A stretch of DNA of 64,000 bases from JAIESQ01 sp964495375. GTDB lineage: Bacteria > Planctomycetota > Planctomycetia > Pirellulales > JAEUIK01. This document shows, piece by piece, positions 25,908 to 33,869 of the stretch. The DNA lies in NCBI GenBank assembly GCA_964495375.1, contig CAZBWM010000033.1:1-64000 (forward strand). Direction: 5' to 3'. A program made the position numbers and the translations under genes. Numbering within the stretch: the first letter of the stretch is position 1; each line of letters starts with the position of its first letter. The notes beneath the pieces are model-generated. The model was given only the letters and a program-made list of their open reading frames with translations, was not told the DNA's origin and did no database searches.

Positions 25908-25950
25908 GATGTCGCGCGAGCTAGCGCGCGGAGTAAACTCCGCGGCTAAC
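25908..25950. repeat. Half copy of the GTTAGCCGCGG palindromic element
   Basis: It ends in GCGCGGAGTAAACTCCGCGGCTAAC preceded by GAGCTAGC, matching the right arm of the complete elements at 35136-35240 and 38648-38759 (written here as description; the matching run is 25908-25950). The left arm is missing. It lies between the PQQ-like gene and the start of the moxR-like gene. Confidence 0.7.
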
Positions 25951-25964
25951 GAGAGATATCATCG

Positions 25965-27461
25965 CTACTTAGCGGCCCGCAGCTCTGCACAGACCAACTC
26001 TTGATCGTCGCGAGCAAAGATGCAATCGGCCGCGTAAGCCGGGTGGGCCCAAGTCGGCCCGATCAGCTTGGTGCGCGATTGTTCGACATACCCCTCGCGG
26101 GTGAAGCGGGCCAGAATCAGCTCGCCATCGGAGTTGAGCACCAGCACGCGATCCGAGCTCCTGGTCCAAACCATAGTGGCCTGCGGATTGCGGCCGCGCG
26201 GCGTCATGCGGTTGTCGTCGTTCCACAAGATGCGGCCGGTCGCCAGCTCGAAGCAGGTGAGCCCGTTTGATTTGTCGATGCTGAAGACGAGCCCGTCGCG
26301 CACCAGCGGCTGCGACATCAGCCCGCGCAGGTAGCGATTCTCTTCCCAGGCGAGCGTGGCGTCGGCCGGTCCTTCGCCGAGCTTGATCGCCTTGGTCCCC
26401 TCCCAGTAGCCGGTCACGAGCGCGATACCATCGGCGTAGATGGGCGTGGCAATCGACACTCCATACGTGACCTTGTACGGCACGCTCCAAAGTATCTTGC
26501 CCGTGTCGGCGGACATCCCCTGCACGTGCTCGGGAGTCCAGGCGACGAGCTCGCGGCGCCCGCCACGCTCGATCTCGATCGGCGTGGCGTAACCGGCCGG
26601 GTCGTCCCCCGATCGCCAAACCTCCTTACCGGTCGCGCGATCGAGCGCGACGAAGCAGCCCCCCGGCTTGCACCCTGGATGAAAGATCACCAGGTCGCCG
26701 ACGACCACCGGCGACGCGGCCAGCCCCCACTCGGGGAGCAGCTCCTTGGCCAGCGGTTCGTCGGGCTGGCGCTCGGCCGCGAAAAAATCGTGCGACCAGA
26801 TCAGCTTGCCCGTCTCGGCATGCAAGCAGCAGGCGTGCCCCAGCGCGCCCATCGCGTAGAGGCGATTTTCGTGAATCGTCGGCGCCGCGCGCGGGCCATT
26901 ACCATAATCGAGCTGGCCATAGCGCACGGGATACTCGTGCGTCCAAATTGGGCGACCATCTTCGAGCGCAAAACAGAGTAGTCGCTCGCGCTCGCCCTGC
27001 CGGGTTGATGATGCTTCGGCCTGCCCGGCGGCCGCTTCTGCTGCCTGGTCGGCCGTGCGGCGATCAAAGACGTACACATACTCATAGCGTGCAACGACAC
27101 CCGCATAGCCGCCGCCAATCGGTTGGCCCCATTTGATCGGCAGTTGCTCGGTCTCCCACCGCGCCGGCAAGGAGGGAGGCGCCTGCCAGGTGCCATCGCC
27201 GCGCGGCCCGCGCCAGCGCGGCCAATCTTCGGCCGAAGCGGTCGAGACAGCAACGAATAGGCAGACGAGAAACCCGATCGGGTGCCACTTTGCGCCGCAA
27301 ATCGTCTGATTCGTGAAGGGTGGGTGGCCCAGCCGCTTGCCGGCTGGGTCGCGAAGCGACAAGAAGCCTTCCGGACCCGACGCTGCTGAGCTCGGCCCCG
27401 CGGCATGAATTGATTCTTGTGGCTGCGCCACCCGGCTGCGAGCAGCCGGGCCACCCGTCAT
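25965..27461 (-). CDS. Exported PQQ-like beta-propeller protein; 5' end occupied by a dispersed repeat
   Basis: The protein body begins with a signal peptide (about 27270-27220: IGFLVCLFVAVSTASA) followed by EDWPRWRGPRGDGTW, the standard opening of planctomycete outer-membrane-biogenesis-protein-BamB-like/PQQ propellers. Blade motifs follow, such as AETGKLIWSHD, DRATGKEVWRSGDDPAGYA and DTGKILWSVPY. It probably folds as a seven- or eight-bladed propeller in the periplasm. No ATG, GTG or TTG lies between the repeat and the signal peptide in frame. The first ATG is at 27461, just outside dispersed-element copy 3, so either translation starts in or before the repeat or a non-standard start is used. 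Confidence 0.82.
   Translation of the reverse strand: MTGGPAARSRVAQPQESIHAAGPSSAASGPEGFLSLRDPAGKRLGHPPFTNQTICGAKWHPIGFLVCLFVAVSTASAEDWPRWRGPRGDGTWQAPPSLPARWETEQLPIKWGQPIGGGYAGVVARYEYVYVFDRRTADQAAEAAAGQAEASSTRQGERERLLCFALEDGRPIWTHEYPVRYGQLDYGNGPRAAPTIHENRLYAMGALGHACCLHAETGKLIWSHDFFAAERQPDEPLAKELLPEWGLAASPVVVGDLVIFHPGCKPGGCFVALDRATGKEVWRSGDDPAGYATPIEIERGGRRELVAWTPEHVQGMSADTGKILWSVPYKVTYGVSIATPIYADGIALVTGYWEGTKAIKLGEGPADATLAWEENRYLRGLMSQPLVRDGLVFSIDKSNGLTCFELATGRILWNDDNRMTPRGRNPQATMVWTRSSDRVLVLNSDGELILARFTREGYVEQSRTKLIGPTWAHPAYAADCIFARDDQELVCAELRAAK
27279..27456 (-). repeat. MITE/REP-like dispersed element, copy 3
   Basis: Read on the minus strand it opens GGGTGGCCCGGCTGC, continues GGTGGCGCAGCCACAAGAAT as in copy 1, contains CTTGTCGCTTCGCGACCC, closes GGGCCACCC and then shares with copy 1 a tail with CACG, GCGGCG and AAGTGGCACCC. 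It overlaps the 5' end of the PQQ-like gene's open frame. Confidence 0.78.
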
Positions 27462-27529
27462 GTCCGCTCGGCATTGGCCGTCGCGCGCTGAATACGGTTC
27501 TCGGACAATCTTCGAACGCACCGCCCCGC

Positions 27530-29395
27530 TCACTCCCCCTCCGCCGAATCGCTATCGCCGGGGCCCACCGGCACCGCGTCGAGCGTCTCGCCCAGCGGCA
27601 GCAGCACGTCGTACCAGCCGATCATCATTTCTTCCCAAGTCTGGTCCCCCCAGCGCACCGTCTCGGTCGGGTCGGGGTTCGCCGGGTTCTCGGTCGAGTT
27701 ATCGAAGTGGGCCGTGCAACGCAGAATGCTCCCCTTCGGCAGCACGCGCGGCTCGTTCAACAGAAAGTGATTCTGCCAGTTGAAGTCGTACCGCGGCACG
27801 TCGAGCAGAATTTCGCGCGAGCCGTCGGCCAGCTCCAGCTCGTAGCGGAACGACTTGCCCCGCAGGTGCATGTGCGGAAAGAACGACAACAAGAGCGTGT
27901 CTTTGCCGAACTTGCGGGCCGAGAGCACCTCGTGATTGTCGGCCCCGGGCGGAATCGCAAACGTGTGATTGCTGGCCGACGTGGTCACCAGCTCCTGCGT
28001 AATCGTCGAGGGATCTTTGACGAACACCAGGCCCACGCTGCTGCGGTCTTGCTGCGGCGTGCCGATCGGCGTGTAGTGCATCTGGAACACCAGCTTCGAG
28101 CCGGCGGGGATGCGCTTGGCCGCGTTCTCGGGCGCGACCATCGGCCGCGTGCCCGGCGCGTAGCCCACCAGAAAGTTGAAGCCCCGGCGATCCGCGCTCT
28201 TGGCCCCGTCGGGCGGGCGAATGAAGACAATAATGTGGTGTACCACGGCGCGATTGTCGGGCAGACACTCGGCCACGCGCACCCATTTGTCTTCGGTGAA
28301 GCCAGGATCGGTGACGAAGTATTTGTAGGCCACGGTCCCTTCGGCCGGCACGTCGAACGGCGTGTCCTGCATGTGCACCACCAGGTCGGGCGCCTGCGGC
28401 ATTTGCCAGCCTTCGACAAACGTGGGCGCCGGGGGTAAGTCGGCCTCGTCACCGCGCGGCGCGCCGGCCGCCACCCAGGCGAACACCTGCTCGCGCTCTT
28501 CGTCAGTCAACCGGGCGTCGTTGCTGAAGTGGCCATGCTGCGGATCGGCGTGCCAAGGAGGCATGCGCCCCTCGCGCACCACTTCGGCGATCATCTCCGA
28601 CCAGCCGGCCGCCTCGTCATAGCTGGTGAGCGCGAACGGGCCGATCTGCCCAGGCCGATGGCACTCGACGCAGCGATTGTTGAAGATCCGCGCGATCTGA
28701 TTCGAATAGGTGACCGTCGCCAGTTCATCGGCCGCGCGGGCGCGACCAATCAAGCAGCCGGTGCTGGCGGTTTGCGCAACTTCAATCGCCTGGCCGGCCA
28801 GTAACTGCTCGAGCGCCAAAGCCAGGTCGCGGCGCGTCGGCTGTGGTCGCTGGAAGCTGCCGCCCCGCTCGACGCCGAATTGATCGTCGATGCGGCCGGC
28901 ATAGCGCACGCGGCGCTCGCCATCGAGCACGAACACCTCTGGCGTGCGTGATGCGCCCACGGCGTCGGCCACTTGCTGATTCCGGTCCTTCAACAGCGGC
29001 AACTCCACCGAGAACTGCCGCGCGAACTGGGCCAGCTCGCTGAGCGAGTCCTGCCGGTTGGCGTCGATCACCAGGAACGTCACTCCCTTGGCTGCGAACT
29101 CTTTCGCCAGCTCGGTCAGCCGCGGAGCATACGCGCGGGCCAACGGGCATTCGACTCCCAGAAACGCCAGCACCACGGCCTTCGAATCTTTGAACTCGGC
29201 CAGCGACACTTCCTTGCCGCGATAGTCGCTCAGGGTGAAATCGGCGACTTGCCGGCCGAGCGAGGCAGGGGAGCTAGCCCCTGAGTCGTTGGCAGCTTCC
29301 GCCGCCGACGCGTGACTGGCTACCAGCGCTAGCGCCGCAACCAAGGTGAAGCAGGCCACCGACGACAATCGCAGTTGAACGACGAGCCGTGTCAT
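27530..29395 (-). CDS. Redoxin - cytochrome c - copper monooxygenase-like fusion protein, exported
   Basis: A signal peptide (VACFTLVAALALVASHASA) leads to a thioredoxin/AhpC-like domain (about residues 45-190). There the usual catalytic pair is replaced by LGVECPLARAY with a single Cys. Next comes a haem c site, CVECHRPGQIGPF, with the downstream Met in REGRMPPWHAD. The C-terminal third carries VVHHIIVFI, FQMHYTP and FPHMHLRGKSF, matching the paired-His and HxH copper ligands of copper type II monooxygenase-like (PHM) domains. I start at the ATG at 29395. Planctomycetes encode many such multidomain exported redox proteins; the substrate is unknown. It lies directly upstream of the PQQ-like gene in the same direction, 70 bases away. 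Confidence 0.87.
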   Translation of the reverse strand: MTRLVVQLRLSSVACFTLVAALALVASHASAAEAANDSGASSPASLGRQVADFTLSDYRGKEVSLAEFKDSKAVVLAFLGVECPLARAYAPRLTELAKEFAAKGVTFLVIDANRQDSLSELAQFARQFSVELPLLKDRNQQVADAVGASRTPEVFVLDGERRVRYAGRIDDQFGVERGGSFQRPQPTRRDLALALEQLLAGQAIEVAQTASTGCLIGRARAADELATVTYSNQIARIFNNRCVECHRPGQIGPFALTSYDEAAGWSEMIAEVVREGRMPPWHADPQHGHFSNDARLTDEEREQVFAWVAAGAPRGDEADLPPAPTFVEGWQMPQAPDLVVHMQDTPFDVPAEGTVAYKYFVTDPGFTEDKWVRVAECLPDNRAVVHHIIVFIRPPDGAKSADRRGFNFLVGYAPGTRPMVAPENAAKRIPAGSKLVFQMHYTPIGTPQQDRSSVGLVFVKDPSTITQELVTTSASNHTFAIPPGADNHEVLSARKFGKDTLLLSFFPHMHLRGKSFRYELELADGSREILLDVPRYDFNWQNHFLLNEPRVLPKGSILRCTAHFDNSTENPANPDPTETVRWGDQTWEEMMIGWYDVLLPLGETLDAVPVGPGDSDSAEGE

Positions 29396-29459
29396 CACCG
29401 CACCTCGCTTGAATCGCTTTGAGTTTGACTGCCGAGAGCTGGACGAGAATTGCTTATTT

Positions 29460-29615
29460 GCCACCGAGGGCACAGAGCTCACCGAGGAAATGCAGAGAGG
29501 GTAGTCGCTGAACAAGCTGAATTATTGTGACAGTATTTGTTGGACGGTATTTGTTGATCTGCCGCGCGACGGGGACATGAAATCCCCCCTCAGTGTCCTC
29601 TGAGCCCTCTGTGGC
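29460..29615. repeat. Intergenic inverted repeat of the CCACNGAGGGC type
   Basis: GCCACCGAGGGCACAGAGCT at 29460-29479 is imperfectly inverted at about 29586-29615 (complement of GCCACAGAGGGCTCAGAGGA). About 100 bases lie between. Repeats of this wording are common in planctomycete intergenic DNA. No coding capacity; it lies in the gap between the redoxin-fusion gene and ruvB. Confidence 0.55.
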
Positions 29616-29738
29616 TAAACTCCCCCGCTTTGCAGCACATCCCCGCTTGGTGGCCCCCCGGTCGGCTCCGATTCTACCGCGCCGGCCCACGCGACTCGAA
29701 CATTTCGACAACGGGTCAGTCGTCCGAGGCCCCTCGTC

Positions 29739-29818
29739 CGAACGGTGTCAGGAACCGATTCAAGTGCGGGCCCTCAAATTGCTAACTGGCCGCTCGAATC
29801 GGTTCCTGACACCGTTCG
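29739..29818. repeat. Perfect 23-base inverted repeat containing GGTGTCAGGAACC
   Basis: The 23-base arm at 29739-29761 (with GGTGTCAGGAACCGATTC) is exactly complementary to 29796-29818. The loop is 34 bases. A GGTTCCTGACACCG word also occurs near 44068 and a GGTGTCAGGAA word near 63933. It lies 40 bases from the end of ruvB and may act as its terminator or be a dispersed element. Confidence 0.8.
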
Positions 29819-29858
29819 GGCTGCCCGTTCACTCGACTGACCCGCTCCCCGAACTTCC

Positions 29859-30893
29859 CTACTCGAACAACTCCGCCTGGCCGTCGGGCTCAGGCTTTGG
29901 CGGGCTGGTCCCCAGGTGCCGGTAGCCAGCCTCGGTGAGCCGCCGCCCGCGGGGGGTGCGAACAATCAGTTCTGCCCGCAGCAAGTAGGGCTCGAGCTCG
30001 TCGCTCAATGTGTCGACGGCCGTGTTCATGGTGTGGGCGACCGCTTCGACTCCGGCCGGCCCCCCGCCGAAGACGCGCAGCAACGTCTCCAGATACTTGC
30101 GGTCCTGCGAGTCGAGCCCCAGCAGGTCGACCCCCTGCATGTCGAGGGCCGCTTCGGCCACATGGCGCGAGATGTTGCCGTCGGCCCGGCTCGTGGCATA
30201 GTCGCGCACCCAGCGCAGGCGGTTGTTGGCGATTCGCGGCGTGCTACGGCTGCGGCCTGCGATCAGCTCGCACGCGTCGTCGCTGATCTTCACGCGCAGC
30301 TTATTGGCGCTGCGGCGCACGATCTCGGATAGCTCGGCCAGCGAGTAGAAATCGAGATGCTCGCGCATGTGGAAGCGGTCGCGTAACGGCGCCGACAACA
30401 GGCCCGTGCGCGTCGTCGCCCCGATCAGGGTGAACGGCTTGAGCTGCATGTTGATCGTGCGGGCGTTGACCCCTTCGCCCAGCGCGATGTCGATGCGGAA
30501 ATCTTCCATCGCCGGATAGAGGAACTCTTCGACCGCCTTGGGCAAGCGGTGAATCTCGTCGATGAACAGCACCGAGCCTTCGCTGGCGTTGGTGAGATAG
30601 GGGATCAAATCCTTGGGGGCCGACAGCGCCGCGCCGCTGGCAATCTGCAGCGGCACCCCCAGATCGCGCGGGATGACCGTGGCGAACGTGGTTTTGCCCA
30701 AGCCGGGGGGGCCGTCGAACAGGATGTGCCCCAGTGGCTCGCTCCGCTTGCGGGCGGCGTCGACTGCGATCTCGATCCGCGCGTAGACCTCGCGCTGGCC
30801 GACGATCTCGGTCATCCGCTGCGGCCGCAGGAAGCGATCTTCCTCGACGGCGGCGGGCGTTGTGTCTTCCTTGAGAACGGTTTCGCGGACCAT
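29859..30893 (-). CDS. ruvB: Holliday junction branch migration helicase RuvB
   Basis: A 344-residue AAA+ ATPase. Walker A is GPPGLGKTTFA, Walker B LFIDEIHRLPKAVEEFLYPA and the arginine-finger/sensor segment TRTGLLSAPLRDRF. The C-terminal winged helix contains a RTPRGRRLTEAGYRHLG segment, as in all RuvB. With RuvA and RuvC it drives branch migration during recombinational repair; ruvA and ruvC are not adjacent here. Normal length and all motifs intact. Confidence 0.97.
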   Translation of the reverse strand: MVRETVLKEDTTPAAVEEDRFLRPQRMTEIVGQREVYARIEIAVDAARKRSEPLGHILFDGPPGLGKTTFATVIPRDLGVPLQIASGAALSAPKDLIPYLTNASEGSVLFIDEIHRLPKAVEEFLYPAMEDFRIDIALGEGVNARTINMQLKPFTLIGATTRTGLLSAPLRDRFHMREHLDFYSLAELSEIVRRSANKLRVKISDDACELIAGRSRSTPRIANNRLRWVRDYATSRADGNISRHVAEAALDMQGVDLLGLDSQDRKYLETLLRVFGGGPAGVEAVAHTMNTAVDTLSDELEPYLLRAELIVRTPRGRRLTEAGYRHLGTSPPKPEPDGQAELFE

Positions 30894-31025
30894 CGACCTG
30901 CGCTCGGGCGGAACAATTCGCCAGTTCGTTTACAGTGAACACTTGTAGACTGCCGGCCGTCAATATATCAGATTGATCTATCGCGGCGGGAGACGAACCA
31001 CAAGGTACGGCGGTTGGAAGCGAAG

Positions 31026-31055
31026 TAAGCCCACCGATTGCAATCGGTGGGCTTA
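31026..31055. repeat. Perfect 30-base palindrome
   Basis: TAAGCCCACCGATTG is followed immediately by its reverse complement, giving a 30-base palindrome at 31026-31055. It lies in the divergent gap between ruvB and the serine-hydrolase gene, 43 bases before the latter. No T run follows; it could be an operator for a dimeric regulator or a REP element. Confidence 0.7.
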
Positions 31056-31097
31056 GCGGTTCACGTACCTATTACCTGGTCATAGGGAAGTGATTTC

Positions 31098-32717
31098 ATG
31101 GGCTCAAGCAATTCATTTCGTCACCTGCTGGCAGCATGGTTACTCGTCTCCGTTGCGAGTGCCTCTGTCTCGGCGGCCGATCCCGCTGAACCCCAGCCCA
31201 ATGCTCTGGCCCCCGCGGGCCTGCACGATTTCGACCAGCGGGTTGCCAAACTCATTCAGCCGCTCGCCGACGAGCAGATCGTGGCGGCCCTGGCGATCGG
31301 CGTGATCGACGGCCGGGCAGTCGACGCGCAAGACGCGTCCAAAGCACTCGCCCCATCGGCCGACGACCGTGGGCCTGTGCACCTCGCTCGCTTTGGCGGG
31401 GCGGCCACGCGCTGGTACTTCATCGGCCGCGTCAACGACGACAGCCCGCGTGCTCCCGATCGCAACACGCTCTTTGAGATCGGCTCCGTCAGCAAGACGT
31501 TCACCGCGCTCTTGCTGGCCGATATGGTCGAGCGCGGCGAAGTGTCGCTCGACGACCCGGTGCAGAAGTACTTGCCGGCCGACGTGCCCACCACCTCGCG
31601 CGATGGCAAGCAGATCACCCTCGTGCAGTTGGCCACACACACCTCGGGCTTGCCGCGGATGCCGAGCAACTTCACGCCGACCGACCTCGCCAACCCGTAT
31701 GCCGATTACGACGAACAGAATCTGTACGAATACTTTCGTAAGGCCCGCCGGTTGCGCGAGCCCGGCGGTAAGCCGGCGTACAGCAACTTGGGGATGGGCC
31801 TGCTGGGGCACGCCTTGGCACTGGCCGCGGGCAAACCGTACGAGCAACTGATTGAAGAGCGCATCTGCCGGCCACTCGGCATGACGCGCACGCGGATCGC
31901 GCTCGACGACGCGCTGCGGGCCGACTTGGCTCAGGCTCACGATGGTGACGGCGCCGCGGTCAAGCCGTGGGATCTCAACGTGCTGGCCGGCGCCGGCGGC
32001 ATCCGCAGCGATGCGTTCGACATGTTGGCCTACTCGGCCGCGCAATTGGCACTCGTCGATACTCCGCTCAAGAAGGCGATCGCGTTGTCGCACGAGCGGC
32101 GCGTCGATAGCGGAAATGGCGACGGCGCCGTCGCCCTGGCCTGGCACATTCTGCCCGACGGCAAAACGATCATGCATAACGGTCAGACCGGCGGCTATCA
32201 CGCGATCGTGGCGCTGCGTCCTGACCTCAAGCTCGGTGTTGTCGTGCTGGCCAGCACCGCCTGGCAAGGGGTCGATCTGGTGGGCTACGGGCTGCTGTCG
32301 ATGCTCCAGGGGCGCAGGCCGGGCCCGCTGCCGTATCGGCACATGGCGAAGCTCTCGCCCGAGGCCCTCGATCGATTCGTCGGCAACTTTGAGATGACGG
32401 GCGTGCCGGCCGTGATGAAGATCCGCCGCGACGGTGAGCGGCTGTTCGCGCAACTTACCGGCCAGCCCGAGGTGCGGGTCTACCCGGCGTCGGAGAAAGA
32501 ACTGTTCTATCGCGTGGTCGAAGCGCGGCTGGAGTTTGGTGCGGTTGAGCAAGCCGCGGATGCAGACGCCGTGAAACCGGACGCAGCGGATGTAGTGATA
32601 CCGGAGGCCGAACCATCAGAAGACGGCCCGTATCCTGGCTTCGTGTTATTCCAGAACGGCCAGCGCGTGCCGGCGAAACGGGTGGAAGAGAAGACCGAGG
32701 AGGCGAAGTCGGAGTAA
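31098..32717 (+). CDS. Exported serine hydrolase of the beta-lactamase/DD-peptidase (class C) fold
   Basis: A 539-residue protein with a signal peptide (LLAAWLLVSVASASVSA). The active-site motif S-V-S-K places the nucleophile at Ser130 and the general base at Lys133 (EIGSVSKTFTAL). The second motif is Y-S-N in KPAYSNLGMGLL, and the third is HNGQTGGYHA, equivalent to KTG. A C-terminal domain of about 120 residues carries an acidic Ala/Asp/Pro-rich tail. The family includes AmpC-type beta-lactamases, esterases and D-amino-acid peptidases; this sequence does not decide between them. It stands alone. Confidence 0.9.
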   Translation: MGSSNSFRHLLAAWLLVSVASASVSAADPAEPQPNALAPAGLHDFDQRVAKLIQPLADEQIVAALAIGVIDGRAVDAQDASKALAPSADDRGPVHLARFGGAATRWYFIGRVNDDSPRAPDRNTLFEIGSVSKTFTALLLADMVERGEVSLDDPVQKYLPADVPTTSRDGKQITLVQLATHTSGLPRMPSNFTPTDLANPYADYDEQNLYEYFRKARRLREPGGKPAYSNLGMGLLGHALALAAGKPYEQLIEERICRPLGMTRTRIALDDALRADLAQAHDGDGAAVKPWDLNVLAGAGGIRSDAFDMLAYSAAQLALVDTPLKKAIALSHERRVDSGNGDGAVALAWHILPDGKTIMHNGQTGGYHAIVALRPDLKLGVVVLASTAWQGVDLVGYGLLSMLQGRRPGPLPYRHMAKLSPEALDRFVGNFEMTGVPAVMKIRRDGERLFAQLTGQPEVRVYPASEKELFYRVVEARLEFGAVEQAADADAVKPDAADVVIPEAEPSEDGPYPGFVLFQNGQRVPAKRVEEKTEEAKSE

Positions 32718-32727
32718 ATTTCGGCCG

Positions 32728-33006
32728 CTACTCAGTGTGCTCGATCGACCACACCTCGGTGCCAATCGGTACGTCGGCTTTCGTGAGACCTTTGAGCAGG
32801 ATGACGATTAGGTGATTGGGATTGGGATTTGGAAGCTCGATGCCACCGATCGGAACGACAGTATCAGTCCCATCGGGCTTTCTCAGCCGAATCAAATCGC
32901 CGACCATAAAGCGCTCGTCGTCGATTGGCTGGAAGCCCGGGACCGGAACAAGTCCATGTTCCGCGATCTCAAATCGATCCTCAACGACAAACAGCAATCG
33001 CGCCAT
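32728..33006 (-). CDS. Small protein with an EF-Tu domain-2-like beta barrel
   Basis: A 92-residue protein: RLLFVVEDRFEIAEHGLVPV, then DERFMVGDLIRLRKPDG and VPIGTEVWSIE. The layout (a sensitivity to grand start VEDRF, then a GD.I.LRKPDG strand, then a final GTEVW strand) matches the stand-alone EF-Tu-like beta-barrel proteins seen in many bacteria. They have no established function. I start at the ATG at 33006; an ATG seven codons upstream (33027) is possible. Convergent with the serine-hydrolase gene. Confidence 0.7.
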   Translation of the reverse strand: MARLLFVVEDRFEIAEHGLVPVPGFQPIDDERFMVGDLIRLRKPDGTDTVVPIGGIELPNPNPNHLIVILLKGLTKADVPIGTEVWSIEHTE

Positions 33007-33099
33007 CGAACTTCCCCGCTCCGCCAATCAGATCGCTTGCTCGGAAATCCGCGCTCTCCGCGGCTCCGCGTGAGCCAATTCTAGGCGCCATTCGACGCG

Positions 33100-33291
33100 C
33101 TATTTCAAGCTCGCTGTCGCTAGCGGACCAGCCAGCACGCCAGCAACCCACCAAAATTCCCCGCGTTTCCGCCCTTTCCTAGCCGCCCAGGGCCAATTTG
33201 CTCTTGCCAAGCTCGCCAGTATCCACAACAGTGCCGCTACGGCTGGCTGCGCGCCGCCGAATAACCGTGTACCCCCGAGGGCTATGAACAC
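33100..33291 (-). CDS. Possible small membrane protein
   Basis: A 63-codon frame from a GTG at 33291. It has a hydrophobic helix (AVAALLWILASLARA) and a C-terminal RKGRKRGEFWWVAGVLAGPL, a pattern seen in small membrane proteins of the type KGR...W...G...GP. The evidence is weak: no ATG, short length, and the 5' end is 63 bases from the divergent fabA-like gene. It may be a chance frame. Confidence 0.3.
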   Translation of the reverse strand: MFIALGGTRLFGGAQPAVAALLWILASLARANWPWAARKGRKRGEFWWVAGVLAGPLATASLK

Positions 33292-33353
33292 GGTTTCACG
33301 GACGAAAACACCGCGCGCCGCCGCGCGAACTGCCAGCAGGGAGGAAGTGGCCG

Positions 33354-33869
33354 ATGACCAAAACGTCCTACGACGAAAAGGACGTCTTGCACCTCTGCGT
33401 GCACGATCCCGAGAACAAGGTGCGGCGATTGCCTGCGCCGCCGCTGTTGATGTTCGATCGCATCCCCGAAATCCACATGGATGGTGGCCAATTCGGCAAG
33501 GGGTATATCGTCGCCGAGAAGGACGTCCTCTTCAAAGAGTGGTTCTTCTTCTCGCACTTCGAAGGCGACCCGGTGATGCCCGGCGTGCTGCAGCTCGATG
33601 CCATTCTGCAGTTGGCCGGCTTCTTCTTGATGCACCGTGGGTTCGACGGCCGCGGCCGGGCCTTGCGCGCCGGCAAGCTGACGTTCCGCGAGCAGGTCCG
33701 TCCGCATCACAAGCTGGTCAGCTACCGGCTCGACTTCAAGAAGATCACCGAACGGCCGACGCCGATCGCGTTCGCCGAAGCGTCGGCCTACGTCGATGGC
33801 ACGCTCTCGGTTGAAGTCAGTGGCATCATGGTGGGGCTCTTCGGCAACTTGGATTACGAGTACCCATGA
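33354..33869 (+). CDS. fabA: FabA-type beta-hydroxyacyl-ACP dehydratase
   Basis: A 171-residue hot-dog-fold protein with PPLLMFDRI, GYIVAEKDVLFKEWFFFSHF, EGDPVMPGVLQLDAILQLAG. The catalytic His is His68 (in SHFEGDPVMPG) and the catalytic Asp is Asp82 (in LQLDAI), as in FabA. FabA dehydrates beta-hydroxyacyl-ACP and, in the classical system, isomerises trans-2 to cis-3 decenoyl-ACP to start unsaturated fatty-acid synthesis. Its stop overlaps the next start (ATGA at 33866-33869), so it is coupled to a FabB-like ketosynthase. Whether this enzyme isomerises cannot be read from sequence. Confidence 0.9.
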   Translation: MTKTSYDEKDVLHLCVHDPENKVRRLPAPPLLMFDRIPEIHMDGGQFGKGYIVAEKDVLFKEWFFFSHFEGDPVMPGVLQLDAILQLAGFFLMHRGFDGRGRALRAGKLTFREQVRPHHKLVSYRLDFKKITERPTPIAFAEASAYVDGTLSVEVSGIMVGLFGNLDYEYP

